Source: Duganella lactea
Lineage (GTDB): Bacteria; Pseudomonadota; Gammaproteobacteria; Burkholderiales; Burkholderiaceae_D
Assembly (NCBI RefSeq): GCF_009857505.1
Contig: NZ_WWCP01000042.1
Span: 1-49,376 of the forward strand
Direction: 5' to 3'
DNA: 49,376 nt
This document shows positions 45,570 through 49,376 of the stretch, one piece after another. Position 1 is the first letter of the stretch. Every line of letters starts with the position of its first letter. Position numbers and translations under genes: made by a program. The notes below the pieces were generated by a model. That model was given only the letters and a program-made list of their open reading frames with translations. It made no database searches and was not told where the DNA came from.

Positions 45570-46964
45570 ATGAACCAGATAGATAAATTCAAGAATAACC
45601 GTTTTTATTCAGCGCAGTTTGCGCAGCTGATGCAACAGTTGGAGGAGCGCCCAGCAACATTCGGAAACGCTGGCAGCAACGGGTATGAGGATCTATATCA
45701 GGTCGCCTCATGGCCCTTTATCATTAGCCGAGAAAGAGTCGCGCATTTTGATCGCTTCATTGGACGCTTGCATGATATCTACTGGAAAGCGATTCAGATT
45801 TTCTTCGCAGGCGATGCCGAAAAATTCTCCCAATACCTGAATGTTCCTGCTTTGGCATATACGATCCTGCAAGAGTATGGCTGTGACCGCAGCCAAATAT
45901 TGGGGCGGCACGATATTTTGTTTTGCAACGGACAGTTGAAACTCATCGAGGTGAACTCCGGTTCGTCGATTGGCGGTTGGCAGACGGGAGTGTTCGAAGC
46001 AGAATTGCGATCTTTGTTGGCTTCGGTTGATCTAGCTGCAACCGGTGAAATTCGGCACCGTAACGCAATGGAGTCGATGTTTTCTAGCTTGCTTGACGCG
46101 ATTTCGCAGCAGCAAGCGGCGCAAGCAGAAGCGAATATTTTATTGTTTGGGATCGAGGACGATGTATGGCAGGCTGAAATATCCAGTCGGTTTGCTTTAG
46201 TGGCCCAAGACAGGAGCCGTCGGGGAGTAAGGCCAGGCAAACTATTGTTTGCATCCGACTGGTCGCAAATTCGCTTCTCGCACAGTGGAAAAGTTTGTGT
46301 CGGAAGCGAGGCTGTTGACGCGATTCTTCTGGTTCATGCCGAAAATAATGTGATTCCGCCCGTCATACAGATGAAGCTGACGTCCGCGCATTTGGCAAAT
46401 AAACTTGTCATGCCGGATAGCGGCCGTAGCACGCTGTGGGGAAATAAATTACTGATGGCGCTGGTACACGAACCGGAAGTCCTTTCCCAGCTGGACGCTG
46501 AGGAGAGGGCATGGGTTCGGGAATATATCCCCTTCACTGTTCCACTTTGCGAGCGGGCATTAGCTTGGCGCGGAACATGGTGGGAGCTGAGTGAGATGCT
46601 GAAGAGGCGAAAGGATGACTTTGTTATCAAGAAGGCGCATTCGCTGCAGGGGCGTGATGTTTTTATCGGCAAATTTCTTGACAGTGAAACTTGGACAGCC
46701 ATCATTGATGACCATCTTGGCGTGAGCGATTGGCTGGCTCAGGAATATTGCGTGCCGGATATGGTCTGGGGGCCGGGCACGGCAGGCAATCTTATCGAGT
46801 ACTCTTTGATCTGGGGCGTGTTTGATACTGGCGGGCGCTACGGCGGTTCTTACGTCAGGGGAGTTCCAGCTGGACATGGGAATGGCGTCATCAACGCGGC
46901 AACTGGAGCCGCGCGCTTTACCGTGTTTGAAGACGCTGTCCGTAAGAGCAGGATTAGCTTATGA
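45570..46964 (+). CDS. Circularly permuted ATP-grasp ligase (copy 2)
   Basis: A 464-residue paralogue of the gene at 13,217. Shared signatures in the same order: LIEVNSGSSIGGWQTG, LWGNKLLMALVHEPEV, VIKKAHSLQGRDVFIG, WLAQEYCVPDMVWG and SYVRGVPAG. ATG 45570 has GAGG 5 nt upstream; a longer frame from 45540 overlaps the oxidase gene and has no ribosome site. ATP-grasp enzymes join a carboxylate and an amine at the cost of ATP. The two copies differ enough that they probably are not simple duplicates, and they may form a two-subunit enzyme or act on two substrates. The stop overlaps the phosphopantetheinyl transferase start by 4 bp. Confidence 0.8.
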   Translation: MNQIDKFKNNRFYSAQFAQLMQQLEERPATFGNAGSNGYEDLYQVASWPFIISRERVAHFDRFIGRLHDIYWKAIQIFFAGDAEKFSQYLNVPALAYTILQEYGCDRSQILGRHDILFCNGQLKLIEVNSGSSIGGWQTGVFEAELRSLLASVDLAATGEIRHRNAMESMFSSLLDAISQQQAAQAEANILLFGIEDDVWQAEISSRFALVAQDRSRRGVRPGKLLFASDWSQIRFSHSGKVCVGSEAVDAILLVHAENNVIPPVIQMKLTSAHLANKLVMPDSGRSTLWGNKLLMALVHEPEVLSQLDAEERAWVREYIPFTVPLCERALAWRGTWWELSEMLKRRKDDFVIKKAHSLQGRDVFIGKFLDSETWTAIIDDHLGVSDWLAQEYCVPDMVWGPGTAGNLIEYSLIWGVFDTGGRYGGSYVRGVPAGHGNGVINAATGAARFTVFEDAVRKSRISL

Positions 46965-47680
46965 ATGCTGTCCTCGCGCCAGTGGTACCTGGGCTACGAG
47001 GCCACGAAGTGTTGACATGGCACATAGGCGGTTTAAGTCCGACTTTGCAACTGATTAAATTCGACACTCAGCAGTTTTGTTTGGACGCGTTTGCTGAGCA
47101 GAACGTCGCGTTGCCGACAGATGTTCTGCGCAGTGTGCATAAACGGCAGGCGGAGTACTTCTTTGGCAGGTATGCTGCGCGTCTAGCACTTCGGAAAGGT
47201 GGTCTTTCGGAGTTGGAGGCAGGAATCGGTGCGCGGGGCTCTCCGGCTTGGCCGGCCGGAGTCGTGGGAAGCATTACTCACAATAGCGATTGTGCTGTGG
47301 CTACGGTGCTGCCCTCATCGGAGTGCAACGGTATTGGAATTGATATAGAGCATTTACCCAGCCTTGAAGTGCAGGAGGCGTTAGCTCAGTCAGTTCTGGA
47401 TGCACATGAGTTCTCTCTTTTGCTTGCGCACGAAATGTTGTTGCCTCGCGCTGTGTTATTCGGGATTATCTTTTCTGCCAAAGAGAGTTTCTACAAAGCA
47501 GTTTCCGCACGAGTGGGACGTTTTTTTGGCTTTGAGGCAATTCGCCTGATTGAAATCGGGGATGTCTTTGTCCGTTTCGTAGTGGTTGAGCCGTTGTGCG
47601 CTCATTGGCGACCGGGCGTTACTGGCACCGTGTATTTTCGTCGTCTTGGACAGGATGTTCTAACAGCATTTGCTTGGTAG
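46961..47680 (+). CDS. 4'-phosphopantetheinyl transferase (EntD/Sfp type)
   Basis: A 239-residue enzyme that loads the T domains with phosphopantetheine from coenzyme A. The magnesium-binding motif GIGIDIEHL and the later FSAKESFYKAV are both present at the spacing of EntD-type enzymes, and the upstream GSITHN also fits the family. It is translationally coupled to the ATP-grasp gene by an ATGA overlap and is the last recognisable cluster gene. No terminator is obvious downstream. Seven T domains encoded in the window are its likely substrates. Confidence 0.92.
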   Translation: MNAVLAPVVPGLRGHEVLTWHIGGLSPTLQLIKFDTQQFCLDAFAEQNVALPTDVLRSVHKRQAEYFFGRYAARLALRKGGLSELEAGIGARGSPAWPAGVVGSITHNSDCAVATVLPSSECNGIGIDIEHLPSLEVQEALAQSVLDAHEFSLLLAHEMLLPRAVLFGIIFSAKESFYKAVSARVGRFFGFEAIRLIEIGDVFVRFVVVEPLCAHWRPGVTGTVYFRRLGQDVLTAFAW

Positions 47681-48192
47681 TTTAGAGTGGGTTGCCGGGT
47701 ACGTCGCGCGTGACCGGGACGGGCAGTTGTTGGCCGGCGTTCCAGCAGAGTTTCAAGAAGATTTATTCCTTGCCAGATGTGGCATGAGATATCCAATCCG
47801 ATTGATATCCCCAGTCCATTACAAGCAGCGCCTTTCAGGCGCCACCAGCAGCGGCCAGATGCGAGCGAGACGTGTCAGCGAGCTGTACACCATTGCAGTT
47901 TGTGCAGGGATGTGCCGAACGATTGTAAGAGGGCCGCATGCCGAGTAGCGTAGGGATCTGTACGAGCGGATGGCATTTGGGATGTTTGATTTGCTCCCGA
48001 GGCTTGATTTTGTAGTTCATGCGCACAACGGCAAAGGGAGAGAGGAGACGCGTTCAATCGTGCAACCTAGCGGCATTTAGTGGACGCAATTACCACCTGC
48101 GCGGTGCTGCTCATGGCCCAGTATGGCGACCAAGCTGCAGCGTGGTCACGCTAAGAGTCGTGTGATTTCTTTCGTTCCAGTAGTATCGCTCA
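47681..48192. other. Stretch with no recognised gene
   Basis: About 510 bp after the phosphopantetheinyl transferase gene. Open frames exist on both strands but none shows conserved motifs, a ribosome site or clear coding bias. It may be a decayed insertion or the old border of the cluster. IS66 debris follows directly. Confidence 0.5.
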
Positions 48193-48487
48193 ATGGTCTT
48201 GGAATCCAGTGCTTCCGTTGCTCGCATCGCCCGCGAACACGGCGTCAACGTCAACCAAGTATTCAGTTGGCGCAGACTGTATCAGCAAGACCCCCTCGGC
48301 GCGCCAGCGTTGATGCGTGACGATGGTCTGTTGCCGGTGGAGCTGGCTCAGACCGCGACTGCAACAGACAACGCCGGTGCGGACGCCGAAGGCACCATTG
48401 TGATTGAGGGGGGGGCAGATTCGCGTCCGTATTGAAGACCAGCCCAACGCAGCAACGCGAGCGCAAGTGCTGGAGCAGGTATTTGCG
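48193..48487 (+). pseudogene. IS66 tnpA remnant
   Basis: The frame encodes SVARIAREHGVNVNQVFSWRRLYQ, the helix-turn-helix of IS66 TnpA, then runs to a premature stop. The expected C-terminal motif continues in another frame (GQIRVRIEDQPNAATRAQVLEQVFA), so a frameshift lies in the run of G residues near 48,408-48,416. The N-terminus is also damaged, as the typical start of the protein is absent. The gene is non-functional. Confidence 0.8.
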
Positions 48488-48690
48488 ATGATCGGCCTTG
48501 CCACAGGAACGAGGGTGTGGCTCGCTGGCGGCGCCACAGAGATGCGCTCTGGCTTTAATGACTTGCTGCAAAGGTGCAGACGGCGCTGGAGGAAGATCCG
48601 TTCAGCGGCCAGGTGTTTGTGTTCCGTGGTCGCGTGAAGACCCACGCTAAATTACCCTGGTGGACTGGCGATGGCCGTAGCGATTCAGAT
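48488..48690 (+). pseudogene. IS66 tnpB remnant
   Basis: Starts MIGLATGTRVWLAGGATEMR, the classic IS66 TnpB opening, then shifts frame to VQTALEEDPFSGQVFVFRGR and decays after LPWWTGDGR. The following tnpC is absent. Together with the tnpA remnant it shows that an IS66 element was once at this border. Confidence 0.8.
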
Positions 48691-48748
48691 CAAGCGGGTT
48701 GCAGTTACAAAGTGTGATTATTTGAGCGTCTAGCTCAATTTCACTTAA

Positions 48749-49300
48749 TTGGTTCTTGGAAATTATTTTATTTGCCGCCATCGGCAACCGCTTAGAAAGG
48801 AAATCACTTGCAGCGTCCACATTTTTGTGGAGAAGACTGTTGAGTATGCTTTTGTGCTAGAGGCCGTACATAAACGTACTCTTGCCTTTGTAGCCCCATT
48901 GGCCGGCTTAGAGGAACACGCTGCTGGCGACGCAATTTTTGGTGAGGACGATCTTCTGTTTTTGGTTGAGTTCAAAGTAGATCGCTCATCTCTAAAATCC
49001 GAAGAGGAGTTGTTCTACGACTATGAGGGGGCGCGGGAGAAAATGCAGAACCGCGATGACCATCATTTCTTTGTGTACGCTGGTCATACCCCGCAGTGTG
49101 GGCAACCGATGCCAGCACTTGTTGCGCAAACTTATTTCTCAGGTCAGCCTTTACCTTCCGCGATGGGCTGTTTTGATGGAGGCCTACATCCAGAAATTTT
49201 TAAGGAATACATACAAGACCTTTTTGATCTGAAACACCCGGATGGCAGAAGAGCTATAGTCGAATCTGGTGTACGGGCTGAAATCTGCAGGCGGGGATGA
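48749..49300 (+). CDS. Unrecognised protein, possibly N-terminally damaged
   Basis: An open frame of 183 codons from a TTG with no family I recognise. The start is uncertain: GTG 48827 (VEKTVEYAFV) is another possibility, and neither has a good ribosome site. A segment GEDDLLFLVEFKVDR has the acidic, Glu and Lys pattern seen in PD-(D/E)xK nucleases, followed by DYEGAREKMQNRDDHHFFVYAG. That is a weak hint only. Being next to IS66 debris, it may be a truncated gene. Confidence 0.4.
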   Translation: MVLGNYFICRHRQPLRKEITCSVHIFVEKTVEYAFVLEAVHKRTLAFVAPLAGLEEHAAGDAIFGEDDLLFLVEFKVDRSSLKSEEELFYDYEGAREKMQNRDDHHFFVYAGHTPQCGQPMPALVAQTYFSGQPLPSAMGCFDGGLHPEIFKEYIQDLFDLKHPDGRRAIVESGVRAEICRRG

Positions 49301-49376
49301 GGCGGTGGAGATTTTGTTGGAAAATTTGATTGTCGAGATCAAAACCAACCAACAGAGGAAACTCCACCATGACGAA
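49269..49376 (+). CDS. Possible start of a further gene (3' partial)
   Basis: From GTG 49269, in a different frame from the preceding gene, the sequence reads YGLKSAGGDEAVEILLENLIV and stays open to the window edge. It overlaps the end of the 48,749 frame, so it may be a real coupled gene or the continuation of that gene after a frameshift. Too short to classify. Confidence 0.3.
   Translation, partial: MYGLKSAGGDEAVEILLENLIVEIKTNQQRKLHHDE

Noticed and set aside
47670..47948. Open frame of 92 codons after the phosphopantetheinyl transferase gene
   Set aside because: No motif, no ribosome site, overlap with the preceding gene, and composition not clearly coding.
1..49376. CRISPR arrays, tRNA or rRNA genes
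   Set aside because: No regularly spaced short repeats and no tRNA- or rRNA-like sequence were seen on either strand.

Overview
The window is dominated by one nonribosomal peptide (NRPS) gene cluster, roughly 3.3 to 47.7 kb. The genes are GC-rich. The M48 peptidase, the BlaI-type repressor and the IS3, IS5 and IS66 elements are of kinds common in Gram-negative bacteria. A TonB-dependent outer-membrane receptor, a PvdE/SyrD-type exporter and a periplasmic acylase confirm a Gram-negative host. A betaproteobacterium (Burkholderiales) fits best, but this is inference from gene style and not proof.

Left flank (1-3.3 kb): the end of an unidentified gene, an M48 metallopeptidase, an IS3-family transposase remnant, an orphan BlaI/MecI repressor and an intact 1.2 kb IS5-family element with inverted repeats. 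Head of the cluster (3.3-6.5 kb): a TonB receptor (+) with a terminator, then a convergent Fe(II)/2-oxoglutarate oxygenase (-). A 380-bp AT-rich divergent control region follows, holding a perfect 9-bp-arm palindrome.

Main + strand block (6.85-47.7 kb), in order: NRPS1 (C-A-T-C-A-T; codes Ala and a Lys2-like unusual code); a circularly permuted ATP-grasp ligase; NRPS2 (TubC dock-C-A-T; Gly); a short VOC dioxygenase-like protein; a SIMPL periplasmic protein; an Ntn-hydrolase acylase; a peptide-export ABC transporter; a small HD-like protein; a fold-type I aminotransferase; a second Fe/2OG oxygenase; an O-carbamoyltransferase; NRPS3 (C-A-T-C-A(MT)-T; Ser plus an unassigned residue with a PRMT-like methyltransferase built into the A domain); NRPS4 (C-A-T-C-A-T-TE-TE; Glu-like and Asn); an FMN alpha-hydroxy-acid oxidase; a second ATP-grasp ligase; and an EntD/Sfp-type phosphopantetheinyl transferase. 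Most junctions are tight or overlapping (ATGA type), so much of the block is probably co-transcribed.

If gene order equals assembly order, the product is about a seven-residue peptide: Ala - X(Lys2-like) - Gly - Ser - X(methylated) - Glu-like - Asn, released by tandem thioesterases. Hydroxylation (two oxygenases), carbamoylation and ATP-grasp ligation would decorate it. The aminotransferase, the oxidase and the VOC protein resemble the three steps that make arylglycines such as 4-hydroxyphenylglycine, but the VOC protein is only half the usual length. An N-terminal C domain plus an exported acylase and a PvdE-like pump suggest an acylated precursor that is trimmed in the periplasm. I do not recognise the product.

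Right flank (47.7-49.4 kb): an unassigned 0.5 kb stretch, decayed IS66 tnpA/tnpB remnants, an unrecognised protein and the start of a possible further gene. Mobile-element debris on both sides suggests the cluster is an acquired island.
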